A stretch of 64,000 nucleotides of DNA from Aquimarina sp. U1-2 (GCF_017897595.1 NZ_JAGKIK010000010.1:115704-179703); one strand, 5' to 3'; positions 1-10,166 are shown, numbered from the stretch's first letter. The notes: generated by a model from the letters alone, not told the origin. A program made the numbers and translations.

Positions 1-1054
1 ACGGCCATCTTTTCTTTCCTTCTACAAAAGGACGTAAAAAAGAATAGGCTTTTTTCATACTTCTTCCGTCATGGGTTTTATAATTCCATAAATCTATGCC
101 CATAGCTTTGCCATGTTCAGCTACAAAAGTCATGGCTTTCAAATTCATTATATGGTAGCTTAATGATTTTGTTCTTCCGATCTCACGGGGTTGCTTACCA
201 TCTGGATCTATTTGCCTGGCTATTCTTTTTGTTTTTACTTCTTCTAAACGCTTAATAGCCTCGTTATTTTGTTTTAAATATCTTAGAAGCCCTATGGTTT
301 GATAATCATACCAGTTAGAATGATTATTATCCATGTTACTTGCACCTATACCCAGCCTGCTTGTCGTAAGCCACTTTGTATAGTCTTTTAACCAGGCATT
401 CATGGCATTTTTAAATTGAACACTAAGCAAACCATCTTTTTCAAACATTTGAATGGCTGTAACTACCTTATTAATTCCAGGCCATTCGATAAGTCCCCAT
501 TTTTCACCGTCTGATCTACCGGGTACACTTTGCCCAAAATTTACATTGGGATTTACCCGTGTTGATCGGTTGACAAACCAGATTTTCAAGAATTCAATGC
601 ATTTATTAGCATACTTGCGATCATCGCTAAAGTAGTACGCCAAAGAAAGTCGGTCTACCCGTATAAATAAATCTTTTAAACGAGAAAAATCTGTATTGTT
701 GTTACGCGTATCGGGATTGATATTGCCATCATCAGATTTCCAGGGTAATCCATTAGGTTTGGATCTGTCTGGCCAAAAGTAGGGTGCAATACTATAATAG
801 TCATGCTTATCTCCACTAGGAGGTGTAAATCCCTTATTGGTAACCGGATTGGCGCTTTTTGTTAAATCGCTATTTGCTCCTCGTATCAACCAATTATAGG
901 CATGTTTATAATAGCTATCATTAGCCTTAATTCTATTTTTTACAAAATCAAGCCGTTCTTTACTTTGAAATATGAAATCACTGTGTTGATACTGTGCTTG
1001 CGATGTGAACAGACATAGTAGTGTAATGACGCATATTATTAGTGTTTTTTTCAT
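1..1054 (-). CDS. Alginate lyase family protein (PL5-like), 3' end cut by window edge
   Basis: The frame opens at an ATG at 1054 and runs off the left edge, giving about 351 residues of a secreted enzyme. The N-terminus is a signal peptide (MKKTLIICVITLLCLF, then TSQAQ). The body is an all-helical (alpha/alpha barrel) sequence of the alginate lyase family. The motif NNHSNWYD, with His near residue 245, matches the NNHS(Y/N)W catalytic signature of PL5 and related alginate lyases, and an Arg/Tyr-rich stretch (GRTKSLSYH) follows, as in the family. The likely role is beta-elimination of mannuronate-rich alginate in the periplasm or outside the cell. It is the last visible member of a co-directional set of secreted polysaccharide enzymes. 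A related helical lyase family is the main alternative. Whether it carries a T9SS tail cannot be seen. Confidence 0.82.
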   Translation of the reverse strand, partial: MKKTLIICVITLLCLFTSQAQYQHSDFIFQSKERLDFVKNRIKANDSYYKHAYNWLIRGANSDLTKSANPVTNKGFTPPSGDKHDYYSIAPYFWPDRSKPNGLPWKSDDGNINPDTRNNNTDFSRLKDLFIRVDRLSLAYYFSDDRKYANKCIEFLKIWFVNRSTRVNPNVNFGQSVPGRSDGEKWGLIEWPGINKVVTAIQMFEKDGLLSVQFKNAMNAWLKDYTKWLTTSRLGIGASNMDNNHSNWYDYQTIGLLRYLKQNNEAIKRLEEVKTKRIARQIDPDGKQPREIGRTKSLSYHIMNLKAMTFVAEHGKAMGIDLWNYKTHDGRSMKKAYSFLRPFVEGKKRWP

Positions 1055-1212
1055 CCGTTTATATTTATTGTTTTTTATTTGTCAGATGGAATCGCCATAT
1101 AATCATATTGGTGGGTATCAATCTAATCGTTATGGCTTATTTCATTATATCAAGTTTAAAATAGTTATGATTTAAAATGAGACACGACCTGGAATTTTAT
1201 ATAAAGTCTGAC

Positions 1213-1245
1213 TAGCGTTTTTCTTTTTATGAAAGAAAAACGCTA
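1213..1245 (-). terminator. Hairpin downstream of the beta-helix gene
   Basis: A perfect 14-bp inverted repeat (TAGCGTTTTTCTTT at 1213-1226, its complement at 1232-1245) with a 5-base loop lies 20 bp after the stop of the 1265-3937 gene. It is a likely factor-independent terminator that separates this gene from the lyase gene starting at 1054. The T-run is inside the stem, so its efficiency is uncertain. Confidence 0.6.
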
Positions 1246-1264
1246 CTTGACTTCATAACAATTT

Positions 1265-3937
1265 TCAATTTTTTAACAATCGTGTGCTTAGGGTATTACT
1301 ATCTTTTGAATATATTTTTACGAAATATATTCCTGTAGGGAGTTTATCTAAATTCACTTCTACCGTACTTTGTTTTTTAACGATAGGTTTTGAGATCACT
1401 TTATACCCGTTAAAACTATATACCTCAACACGATAAGCAGTAGCCGGAAGTTTTTGCAAAAATACTACATCATTTGCCGGGTTGGGATGCATTGATACAT
1501 GTATTTCTTTCGCTTCGTTAGAAGTAAACTCACGCGCTTGTCTATTTGCTCTGGTCGTTACGGTTAGTTCTGGCTTTTTAGCCCCTTCTTTTGACCAAAA
1601 ACTTACATCATTACCCGAGGTATGTTCTACGATTAAACATATTTTACCACTAGTAGCAAGACCATCAAGATTCCAGGTGTAAAATTTATTGGTCGTATAC
1701 GAGGTGTTTTTAGTTGCTAATAACCTCCCTTTACTTGGTTTATTAGAATTAGAAAGATTACGCTCTGTCCAGTTTACACTAGTACCTAGATATACTCTAA
1801 TTTGGCCATGACCAGGATCAGATCCTACACTAAGCTTTAATTCTGCGCTATCAATAGATCCATTAAGGTTTCCTACGTCGAATAAGAGATAGCTTACTCG
1901 ATTTCCTGCTTCTATTCTAAGGTCTGTTGTATTGTAACGAGTATTACCTTGTAAATAAGCATCATCTATCGGCGTAACTCTTATAGTTTGAGGTGATGTA
2001 TCAGCATTGGTAGTTTCTTCTGGGCCGTTTCCTGAAGGTGCTCTTTTGTTATCAAGCTGGATGACAAACTTATCCAAACGCATGCCATTCTCTCTGTAAG
2101 CAATTTGCAGTGTGTGCTGCCCTTGTGATAAATTATCTACAGCACTGTTATCGGTAGCATGCCAACTTCCTACTCCTGATCGTCCGTTTTCTCTTATCCA
2201 GGTACCATCATCGATTCGCCAGAAAAAGGAATCGTCTGTATCGCCAACATTGAGTGTTCTGAACCAAAAACGAAAATTATCTTCGGATACCGATGTAAAA
2301 TCGTAAGATGTAACTGCACCAACGGATGTATCCGTAGGTACATCCCCATATTGATTATACGCTTCAGATATTTGAATATATAGATTACCAGAAGCCGATG
2401 CATTGGAATGTGTTTGCCAATACCTCCCTAATTTTCCATTTTCAGCTTCCATTGATAGTACGCCGTCTCTTTCAATAAAGTTGGTTGGATTGCCGCCTGT
2501 TTCTTCGTCTGTAGTTGAAGTATCGGCAACATAGTTAGAATCCCCTTCATTATTAAAAGCTTTGATTCGATAAAAATATTTGGTACCTGCAGTTAACCCT
2601 GTATCTCTATAGCTTGTAGTATTTGCATTTACAGTAGCAATTGTGGTATAATTTGAGGTATTTCTTCCTCTTTCAATCTTAAACCCTTTTTCGTTATTCG
2701 AAGCATCGGTCCAGGTCATGAGCACTTCTGAAGACGACTGTGCTGCGGCATTAAAGTTACGAGGGGTACTCGGAATGTTTGTTTCTGGTTCCCCAATCCC
2801 TAACTCTTGTGGTGTAGGGATGTTGTTATCTTGTTTCCATTCTAATCTAAAACTATTGTTAGACCATTTTATTTGAGAGTCATTAGTACATGCTCTACCA
2901 CAGCTAGAATGAGCAACGGTACACTTTACCGTAGAAATGCGGTTACAATTTTCGCCTGTATTGCAATATGGATACCAGTACACACTATTTTTGATTTCTA
3001 ATCCTCGAGGACAATTTTGTGGTTGGTTTTTGTCACCACTATACCTCAAAAACCCAGGTTGATAATTGTTTCTTGGCCCGTCCCATTGAGAAGATTGCCC
3101 CGTATAGTAACAATACAATTCATCCATTACACTATTGTTTGCATGCTTATTATCGTATAATCTTCTCCATTTAAGAGGAGAACCGCTTATATTTCTCATA
3201 TAAATTTTGCGAAACGTCGAATTTCGTACCCTGGTGTTGTAAAAAGCATGCAGAGATCCGGCTTCGTCGTATCTATTGTGACAGTTGGTAATAATCAAAT
3301 TTTCAAAAAGAAGGTTTTGTGATTTTTGAGGATAGATTACTCCGGCAACATACATTCTATTTCTATCCTTTTCATTAGGAAAATAAATTTGACCAATTTT
3401 ATTAATCACACAGTTGCGCATGGTAATATTTTGTGTTTCTAGCATCGTTATGGCGTTCACCTGCCATTCTTCTATGTGCAAATTTTCTATGATTACTTGT
3501 TTACTACTGGGTTTGCTTATCCCTATACAGCTAGGGGGACCACCCTGATGCTTGTATTTATCACCAATAAGCTTTGCTTTGCCATTACCATAAGTAGATA
3601 TGATAAGCTTTTTGTTGATATCCCAAACAAAAGCAAAGAGATGACGTTCTTCATCTTTATCGTACAATACAGAACTTGTATTTTGAGTAAAATTTCTAAA
3701 GGTATCACCACCTCTTAGCAAGATAATAAATTCTGAGTCATTGGATAGTCTACATAATTCTTTTGCCCGATTCAATGTTCGTACGGGTTGATTTCTGGTA
3801 CCCGCATTTGAGTCACTGCCAGAGGTACTTACATAAATAGTTTTTGCTTGTAAGCTAAATGATATTAAAAAGAATACGGTCAAAATATACCGAAACTTTC
3901 CTAAAAATGTTATTTTTCGTTCTATTAAATTCTTCAT
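1265..3937 (-). CDS. Secreted beta-helix protein with FN3, CBM-like, CBM96-like and T9SS sorting domains
   Basis: This is a protein of 890 residues. An upstream in-frame ATG at 3973 exists, but the ATG at 3937 directly precedes a signal peptide (basic MKNLIERK, then a hydrophobic run ending SFSLQA), so 3937 is chosen. Domains in order: a right-handed parallel beta-helix (about 30-350) opening with the typical IYVSTSGSDSNAG; fibronectin type III (about 390-475); a jelly-roll CBM-like domain starting LSMEAENG (about 493-632); a CBM96/DNRLRE-like domain (about 650-795) opening DDAYLQG; and a T9SS type A sorting domain (HPNPA..., about 815-890). CBM96 members are known to bind alginate. The beta-helix could be a lyase or epimerase, but I recognise no catalytic signature. 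Its neighbours suggest a role in breaking down uronate polysaccharide. Confidence 0.75.
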   Translation of the reverse strand: MKNLIERKITFLGKFRYILTVFFLISFSLQAKTIYVSTSGSDSNAGTRNQPVRTLNRAKELCRLSNDSEFIILLRGGDTFRNFTQNTSSVLYDKDEERHLFAFVWDINKKLIISTYGNGKAKLIGDKYKHQGGPPSCIGISKPSSKQVIIENLHIEEWQVNAITMLETQNITMRNCVINKIGQIYFPNEKDRNRMYVAGVIYPQKSQNLLFENLIITNCHNRYDEAGSLHAFYNTRVRNSTFRKIYMRNISGSPLKWRRLYDNKHANNSVMDELYCYYTGQSSQWDGPRNNYQPGFLRYSGDKNQPQNCPRGLEIKNSVYWYPYCNTGENCNRISTVKCTVAHSSCGRACTNDSQIKWSNNSFRLEWKQDNNIPTPQELGIGEPETNIPSTPRNFNAAAQSSSEVLMTWTDASNNEKGFKIERGRNTSNYTTIATVNANTTSYRDTGLTAGTKYFYRIKAFNNEGDSNYVADTSTTDEETGGNPTNFIERDGVLSMEAENGKLGRYWQTHSNASASGNLYIQISEAYNQYGDVPTDTSVGAVTSYDFTSVSEDNFRFWFRTLNVGDTDDSFFWRIDDGTWIRENGRSGVGSWHATDNSAVDNLSQGQHTLQIAYRENGMRLDKFVIQLDNKRAPSGNGPEETTNADTSPQTIRVTPIDDAYLQGNTRYNTTDLRIEAGNRVSYLLFDVGNLNGSIDSAELKLSVGSDPGHGQIRVYLGTSVNWTERNLSNSNKPSKGRLLATKNTSYTTNKFYTWNLDGLATSGKICLIVEHTSGNDVSFWSKEGAKKPELTVTTRANRQAREFTSNEAKEIHVSMHPNPANDVVFLQKLPATAYRVEVYSFNGYKVISKPIVKKQSTVEVNLDKLPTGIYFVKIYSKDSNTLSTRLLKN

Positions 3938-4082
3938 ATTAAATGAGTTGAGTTTGTAGTTTGCTGTTTGCAAATTAACTTTTGAGACTTCCTTTTTTAT
4001 AGGCTTGTGCTAAAGGGATTTTACTTGTGTAGCATACTTTATTTCTAACAAGAATTTTGAAGTATATGAGCAAGTTAAAATA

Positions 4083-4120
4083 TCAAACCCCAATAAGTTC
4101 ATTTATATATTGGGGTTTGA
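4083..4120 (-). terminator. Hairpin downstream of the DUF5060 gene
   Basis: A perfect 13-bp inverted repeat (TCAAACCCCAATA at 4083-4095, complement at 4108-4120) with a 12-base AT-rich loop lies 55 bp beyond the stop of the 4176-8018 gene. On the minus strand it is followed by a T-rich run. It probably terminates that transcript, so the next enzyme gene would need its own promoter. Confidence 0.6.
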
Positions 4121-4175
4121 TTCTTGTTATTTAAACCCGTAATTGATTTTATAACGCATAATCCTGGTTAAACAT

Positions 4176-7100
4176 CTATTCTTTTAATAATCGGGTAGTG
4201 CTGGTGCCTTCTTTTGAAGTATACACTTTAACAAAATACATTCCTGCTGGAAGTTTGTTTATATTCACCTCTACAGTAGATTTCGTTTTATGTATAGATT
4301 GTGAAACAACTTCATATCCATTAAAACCGTATACTTTTACCAAATATGCGGTTTCTGGTAAATTTCTTAAGAATACGACATCTCTTGCCGGATTTGGATG
4401 CATAGAAACTTGCACCTTTGTGGTTTCTTTAGTAGACAAAGCATTTACTTGTCTGCTATTATTTGTGGTCACGGTAAGTTCAGGTTTTTTATTTCCTTCT
4501 TTAGACCAGAAACTCACATCGTTTCCAGAAGCATGTTCTACAATTAAACATACTTTGCCTCCGGTAGATATGCCATCGTTAAGATTCCAGTTGTATGTTT
4601 TATTTGTACTGTACGAAGTGTTTTTAGCGGCCAATAACTGTCCTTTACTTGGTTTATTACTGTTAGAAATGTTATTTTCTGTCCAGTTTGTACCGTTACC
4701 AAGATATACCTTTATTTGACCGTTTCCTGGATCAGAACTTACAGTAAGCTTCAGTTCTGCGCTACTTACTGCCCCGCTAAGCGTACCTAGGTCAAACAGT
4801 AAATAACTTGTTCTATTCTCAGATTCTACTCTTAAATCTACGGTATTATATCCAGTACTACCTTGCAAATAGGCATCATGAATAGGTGCCAGATTTGCAA
4901 TTATCGGCTGGTTACCTTGAACGATAAGCCTAAATGAGGTATCACCCGTATTACCATCATTATCGGTAGCAACAGCTTTTATGGTATACGTACCTGCAGA
5001 AAGACCATTGATTTCTTCAGGATCAGGAGACCCTTCGTGACCCCAATTATACGGAGCGAAATTTTCTTGTCTAACCATACGATTATCAATATAAAGCTTA
5101 ACATTACTAATGGTACCGTTGGCGTCGGTAGCCATAGCTTCAACCTCTAAATCATATCCTTCTTGAACTGTAATATCTTCTGAAATTCCTTTAAAAGAAA
5201 CTTGAGGAGCAGTCGTCGTACCTTCTCTTTCTACTTTTAAGGTAAACGTATCTTCTGAAGTTGCGCCATCATCATCTGTTGCTACTGCTTTAAATATATG
5301 TTCACCAACCGAAAGACCTAGTAATTCTGCGGTATTATCTTCAATACCCCAATTATACGGAGCTATGTTTTCTTGGCGAATAAGATTGCCATCAACGTAC
5401 AATCTAACATTACTTATAGTGCCATCACTATCTGATGCATTTACCGTTATGGCAAGATCGGTGTATTCTTCTTGCACTGTAATATTTCCAGATGGAGTGG
5501 TGAATGCGACACTCGGAGCTTCATTTTCACCTGTATCAGCACCTTCTTTGGTGATTAGAATTACCCAATCTTTGTTGCTATTGTTGGGTGCATTACCAAT
5601 CGATCTGTTACCACCACCATTAATGCTTCGTACCGATCCGTTTTGCAGGCTTCCTCCATTACGTGGATCGTACCATTTTACAGTAAATTTTCCGCTGTGT
5701 CCATTTAAATTCAAGTTTGAGCTACCTCCGTTTTTGAGATAAACTACATAGGCTTCACCCGCTTTTGCATAGCAATAATCGTTGCCGCTAGAAGATAGCG
5801 AGTTGTCATTTCTCATTTGTGTAAGAGGAAGATTAGCAAGTTCAAAGAACTGAATGGCATAACGCGTATAATCCCACCATTTATCGCGACTTCTAAAATC
5901 CTGTAGGGATAAGTCTGAATGTGCATTTTCGTAACCAAAATACCATTCGTTACCCCATCCTCCTGCAAGTAAAGTAGCCCAGATGGCATTCTTTCTTCCA
6001 TCGGTATGAGAATTTGCTGCATTATTATCGGGACGAATCGCATGAGTCGCATCTCCTGGTTCATCACAAGCAACTGCCCATTTTCTCCCTGCTCCTCTAG
6101 ATTTATCAATAGCTTCTTTTACTTTACCAAAAACATTTCTGAAATCAGATTTGTTGGTTTGTAATGAAAACCCAGATAGTTTCGATTTGTTACCGATTAA
6201 TTGATCGGGGAAATCATTAGGATAGGTATGAATAACAATATGATGGCGATACGGATCATTTTCATGAAAATACGCTGCCATAGCACGTTGTTGCGAAGCA
6301 GTTTGATTTTCTTTTTGTGGTCCTGCACCGTTTTCTTCACCAAGATTCCAGTTTAAGGCTAGATTATGGCCAAACCTTGCAATCAATTCGCGGTAGTATA
6401 GTTTACGTTGTGTACCCGTGTTTCCGTTATCAAGAAGTGTCTCGTTTTCGGTCTCCTGAGTCTTAAAATGTGCAAAAATTCCATTTTTTTGCATATGTTC
6501 AATTACAATAGCCCATTGGTCGAGTTTCGACACATCCATTCGAGTACGTTCATTACTACCTATATATGGGTATACATTTTTATCATCACCGTTAATGTTC
6601 ATAGTAAGAAAAGACATAGAATTTAACCCTTCACTAGCGATGTAATTTACAGCCCCAATCAGTCCTTTTCCCTTGCCATTTTTCCAGGTAGGGTCACCAT
6701 TTTTCCAATCTCTTTTATGTGGCTGATAACTTTTTCGTCGATTGCCTGAATTAGAGGTGTTATCAAAGTCATCGTAGGCAAACAAATTCTCTGGAGAATC
6801 TGGTCCTTGTTTGATCATGTATTTACCTGTTTCAGCAAAGCGTAAGTAATGCTCGCCTACATATTGCAAGCGTCCTTTTGCTCTAAAATCTCTGCCAGAT
6901 TTATTGGAAGCTGTAATCGTAAACGATCCGCTATCTCCATTCATAAACCCTGCAGAACTACCAGCGTTGTTACTATCGCTAACTGCAACATTGGTACCTT
7001 TTCTAAAAGAAACTGTATAATTCCATTTCCCTATCTTATCGGGTGCAAAATGAGCACGCCATTTATTACCTCCTTTGGCCGAGGTTTGAGCCGCATTTCC

Positions 7101-8018
7101 ATCTGCAGCAAAATATCCGGGTACTACATACGACGGGGAACCACTCTGATGTGTAAAAGTTACATTTAAACGGTAATTCAAAAAGGGATTATCATTGGCA
7201 GTTTCTGAAGAATTTGGGCCGTCGAAAGTAAGTGTTACTTTGTGCCATTTTTTTAATTCTCCGCTTACAACAGCATCGTCACTATTTCCGCCGCCACCGT
7301 CGTCTGTACAATCGGTTAACTGCATTGCTGGTCCCTCTCCAGAAGGTTTGTTGTACGCTTTTGACAAAACAAATTTATCAAACTCGAAGCCATCTTCTCG
7401 CATAGAGAACATTACCCTATGAATACCTGCAGAAGGGATATCGAGATAGATTTTCTGCTCTTCTCCGCAATGATTGGCATTGGTTCTCTGCTTACTTTCC
7501 CAGGTCCATTGGTTTTTACCTTTGCACCATTGCATTTTTCTTCCAGAATTAGGCCAGTTTCCGTTAAGACCTACGTGAACGCCATTGTCTTCACTACCTG
7601 TAGAATGGGCTCTTACCCAAACATAATATCTTCCGGGATTCTTAAATTTAATTTTATACTCAAGAACACCTAATTCTCCAGGAGTTTCAGAAAAGTTTTC
7701 ACCCTTTATCAGTTTATCATCATGCGTAACTCGGGTATCTGGTAAAATCTCTATGTATTTTCTTTTACTAGAAGAACCAGCGTGAGAACCGTCGGGATCG
7801 GGAGTAGGTGTACTTGTATTACCATCTTGAACATACCATTTTCGTTTTGATGTCTGGGATTGCGTTACAAAACTTTCGGCTTCGACAGCTACAACTCCGT
7901 TTTCTTCAACCGCTGCGCAGTTATCGTTTTGAGCGTGCGCCCTAATTGTATTCAACAAGCCAAAACACGCGAGGCATATGAGCAGCTTTGCTGAATTTTT
8001 AATTTTGTGTGTTTTCAT
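4176..8018 (-). CDS. Secreted DUF5060/TIM-barrel glycoside hydrolase candidate with two Ig domains, CBM96-like and T9SS domains
   Basis: This is a 1280-residue protein with a signal peptide ending about residue 29 (IRAHAQ). Domains: an N-terminal jelly-roll CBM-like module (about 40-222, EAESF start); DUF5060 (about 252-370); a TIM-barrel hydrolase-like domain (about 375-740); a C-terminal collagen-binding-like beta domain of the type that follows such barrels (about 748-825); two Ig-like repeats (about 834-930 and 938-1034) sharing ITVQE and APYNWG; CBM96-like (about 1044-1186); and a T9SS sorting domain (about 1203-1280). E562 in NLGEENG and E653 in ACDEPG sit where clan GH-A acid/base and nucleophile residues would be, an inference from motif position only. 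The substrate is unknown. Its C-terminal 240 residues are close to those of the neighbouring beta-helix protein, which suggests recent domain exchange. Confidence 0.78.
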   Translation of the reverse strand: MKTHKIKNSAKLLICLACFGLLNTIRAHAQNDNCAAVEENGVVAVEAESFVTQSQTSKRKWYVQDGNTSTPTPDPDGSHAGSSSKRKYIEILPDTRVTHDDKLIKGENFSETPGELGVLEYKIKFKNPGRYYVWVRAHSTGSEDNGVHVGLNGNWPNSGRKMQWCKGKNQWTWESKQRTNANHCGEEQKIYLDIPSAGIHRVMFSMREDGFEFDKFVLSKAYNKPSGEGPAMQLTDCTDDGGGGNSDDAVVSGELKKWHKVTLTFDGPNSSETANDNPFLNYRLNVTFTHQSGSPSYVVPGYFAADGNAAQTSAKGGNKWRAHFAPDKIGKWNYTVSFRKGTNVAVSDSNNAGSSAGFMNGDSGSFTITASNKSGRDFRAKGRLQYVGEHYLRFAETGKYMIKQGPDSPENLFAYDDFDNTSNSGNRRKSYQPHKRDWKNGDPTWKNGKGKGLIGAVNYIASEGLNSMSFLTMNINGDDKNVYPYIGSNERTRMDVSKLDQWAIVIEHMQKNGIFAHFKTQETENETLLDNGNTGTQRKLYYRELIARFGHNLALNWNLGEENGAGPQKENQTASQQRAMAAYFHENDPYRHHIVIHTYPNDFPDQLIGNKSKLSGFSLQTNKSDFRNVFGKVKEAIDKSRGAGRKWAVACDEPGDATHAIRPDNNAANSHTDGRKNAIWATLLAGGWGNEWYFGYENAHSDLSLQDFRSRDKWWDYTRYAIQFFELANLPLTQMRNDNSLSSSGNDYCYAKAGEAYVVYLKNGGSSNLNLNGHSGKFTVKWYDPRNGGSLQNGSVRSINGGGNRSIGNAPNNSNKDWVILITKEGADTGENEAPSVAFTTPSGNITVQEEYTDLAITVNASDSDGTISNVRLYVDGNLIRQENIAPYNWGIEDNTAELLGLSVGEHIFKAVATDDDGATSEDTFTLKVEREGTTTAPQVSFKGISEDITVQEGYDLEVEAMATDANGTISNVKLYIDNRMVRQENFAPYNWGHEGSPDPEEINGLSAGTYTIKAVATDNDGNTGDTSFRLIVQGNQPIIANLAPIHDAYLQGSTGYNTVDLRVESENRTSYLLFDLGTLSGAVSSAELKLTVSSDPGNGQIKVYLGNGTNWTENNISNSNKPSKGQLLAAKNTSYSTNKTYNWNLNDGISTGGKVCLIVEHASGNDVSFWSKEGNKKPELTVTTNNSRQVNALSTKETTKVQVSMHPNPARDVVFLRNLPETAYLVKVYGFNGYEVVSQSIHKTKSTVEVNINKLPAGMYFVKVYTSKEGTSTTRLLKE

Positions 8019-8336
8019 TTTTTGTTTAGTTAAGTTATACTTGTGTTTTGAAATGTAAACATGATATTTTCAACACATTACATTTCTTTTGCTTGGTCTA
8101 ATCCTCTAAGGATAGTGACCTTGGATTTTGAGATTGATTTTGGGTTTACGTCATAGGTTTTATTGTTAAAGGGTTAGATTTACATTTTGTGTGTTATATG
8201 GGTTGGTAATTATAGATTCTGATTTTTAATTTCCTTTTGAAGCTCATAAAGCCTGTAGAATTTGAATTGATTCTAATCAACTGGTAGTGAATATCTTCAC
8301 CGTTGTTTATGATCAGGCTTTCATCCAAAATACCAA
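8019..8336. other. Intergenic region between two secreted enzyme genes
   Basis: These 318 bp lie between the start of the DUF5060 gene and the stop of the PL14-like gene, both on the minus strand. The stretch is AT-rich. An imperfect long hairpin is possible (AAAGCCTG near 8246 against CAGGCTTT near 8312), but the loop is about 60 bases. No gene or clear promoter was recognised. It should hold the promoter of the DUF5060 gene if the transcripts are separate. Confidence 0.5.
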
Positions 8337-10166
8337 TTATTCTTTCATAAATTTTGATGTCATAGATTCGCCATGATCTAATTGAATCTCTGCTAAATAC
8401 AGTCCGCCAGGTAATTGATTTACTTGAATATCCACAGATGTTTTTGTAGAAATAGGTTTTGAAAGAACTAGATTCCCATTAAGTGCGAATACCTTTACTT
8501 GATGCGCTGATGCAGGAAGATCTACTATGGAAAGCACATTATGCACCGGGTTCTGTTTTAAACGAAGTTTTTGGGTATTGTGTATAGTAACCACTTTTTT
8601 ATGTTTACTCACCATACAAGCTGGCTGTACAGCAGAGTTGCTAAAACAAATCAATGTTCGACCATCTTTTGATTTTAGAATCAATTGGTTGTTTTGCAGG
8701 GTAACCCAATAACTATTGTCCAAACCAGAAAAACCAGTATTTTTAAGTGTGATTTCTGGTTGCGCATTTTTTAATTGATAATCAGCAGTTTTTGAAAAAT
8801 CTATATACCAGCCTGGCGATCCATTATTGGTTTGAAAAGCAAATTTGGAAAGTTCGTCATATTGAGGATTCCATTTAAGCGAAAGATTTACAAAATTATA
8901 TAACAACTGCGAGTCTTCTAAACCTATGATATGAGCGTAGTTAAAATAAACGTTATCTATAGGTTCTAGACCATGAGAATCTGGTAAATATAAAGCACAG
9001 CCATCATAATTAGTAACTGTTAATAGGATAGAGGCTTCACTAACGTTATTTTTATGATTGATTGCTCTGGCTTTAAGGGTGTACACTCCAGGAGTAAGAC
9101 CATTAAGTTCTTGCGAATTAGATGTACCATGCCCCCACGTATAAGGTGCTCTTCTTTCTTTTCTAATAAAATTATCGTTTAAAAATAACTGAACTTCTTT
9201 GATATACCCCCTAGGATCATTAGCGTTAACTTCTACCGCGAGATGATATCCTTCTTGAACCGTTATATGTTCTGATGGTGTTTTGAATGAAACTTCAAAA
9301 GGTTGTTCGTTACCTTCATCGGGATTGCTATTTCCAATCCTTGTTCTAGACACTACAACATCATCAAAATAGGCATATTGATCTTTGGTAGGTTTAAATG
9401 CATCACTACTGCCCCCAAAAAATGTGGACCAATATATTGTGTTAAGTTGTATATCACCTTCTTCTCTTTGGCGGTAATCTTCATTATTGGTGATGTTTAT
9501 TGCCAATTCCCCGTTAAGCCAACCGCGCATAATCCCGTTTCTTTTACCGGGCGAATTAAGTTTGTGATACACTTCGATATGATTCCAGGCTCCTTTTTTT
9601 AATTTTACCTGATCGGGTTGCGGCCCGTATTGTTCATCATACGGATCTGTCAAACTCCAGTTTACAGAAGCCGTCCAATCCTCCCAAGATGGCCGTGTTT
9701 CGAAATGATTATAAAACTCTAAAAGTCCATCTTCTCTCCACATCAAACGCAAAGACATATTTCTATTATTGGTTTGATAGCCCAATCCTGGTAATTTGGC
9801 ACCGGCACGAAATTCAAAATCTCTTGGGATATAAACACGATAACTAAAATACAATTCATCAAAAGATGCATAATTATCCCAAAATACTTTTGTATGCATA
9901 CCACTATCATTGGTTTTTACTTTTCCTTTGGGGTATTTTACTTTAAGCACATTTCCTTGTCCTTGAAAAGTTTCGATAGAAACTCTACCTTCATCGGCAC
10001 CTTTACAAAAATTCGCACCTAAAGCTGCTTTCATTTCTTCCTCATTGTACTGCCCTGAAGATAGGTGATCAAAATTATTTTCGTATATAGCATCTTGACT
10101 CCAAACAGTTACTGTTGCTAATAACAGTACTATAGGGATAAGATTTTTTTGAGTGAAAAATGTCAT
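8337..10166 (-). CDS. Secreted polysaccharide lyase (PL14/PL20-like jelly roll) with Ig, unnamed and T9SS domains
   Basis: This is a 609-residue protein with a signal peptide ending near residue 23 (VTVWSQ). Residues about 26-275 form a concanavalin-like jelly roll of the type found in PL14 alginate lyases and PL20 glucuronan lyases, with ELYFSYRVYIP, GAKLPGLG, WREDG and GAWNHIEVY as recognisable strands. An Ig-like repeat (about 292-385) is nearly the same as those in the DUF5060 protein. Residues about 388-517 form an unnamed domain also present in the GH5 fusion protein. A T9SS sorting domain ends the chain (about 535-609). The likely role is endolytic cleavage of an acidic polymer, alginate or glucuronan, outside the cell. 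The exact lyase family cannot be fixed by eye. Confidence 0.75.
   Translation of the reverse strand: MTFFTQKNLIPIVLLLATVTVWSQDAIYENNFDHLSSGQYNEEEMKAALGANFCKGADEGRVSIETFQGQGNVLKVKYPKGKVKTNDSGMHTKVFWDNYASFDELYFSYRVYIPRDFEFRAGAKLPGLGYQTNNRNMSLRLMWREDGLLEFYNHFETRPSWEDWTASVNWSLTDPYDEQYGPQPDQVKLKKGAWNHIEVYHKLNSPGKRNGIMRGWLNGELAINITNNEDYRQREEGDIQLNTIYWSTFFGGSSDAFKPTKDQYAYFDDVVVSRTRIGNSNPDEGNEQPFEVSFKTPSEHITVQEGYHLAVEVNANDPRGYIKEVQLFLNDNFIRKERRAPYTWGHGTSNSQELNGLTPGVYTLKARAINHKNNVSEASILLTVTNYDGCALYLPDSHGLEPIDNVYFNYAHIIGLEDSQLLYNFVNLSLKWNPQYDELSKFAFQTNNGSPGWYIDFSKTADYQLKNAQPEITLKNTGFSGLDNSYWVTLQNNQLILKSKDGRTLICFSNSAVQPACMVSKHKKVVTIHNTQKLRLKQNPVHNVLSIVDLPASAHQVKVFALNGNLVLSKPISTKTSVDIQVNQLPGGLYLAEIQLDHGESMTSKFMKE

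Noticed and set aside
4198..4719. Plus-strand frame of 173 codons opposite the C-terminus of the DUF5060 protein
   Set aside because: The minus strand encodes clear CBM96-like and T9SS domains here; a similar plus-strand shadow (1482-1682) occurs opposite the homologous tail, as expected from shared DNA sequence.
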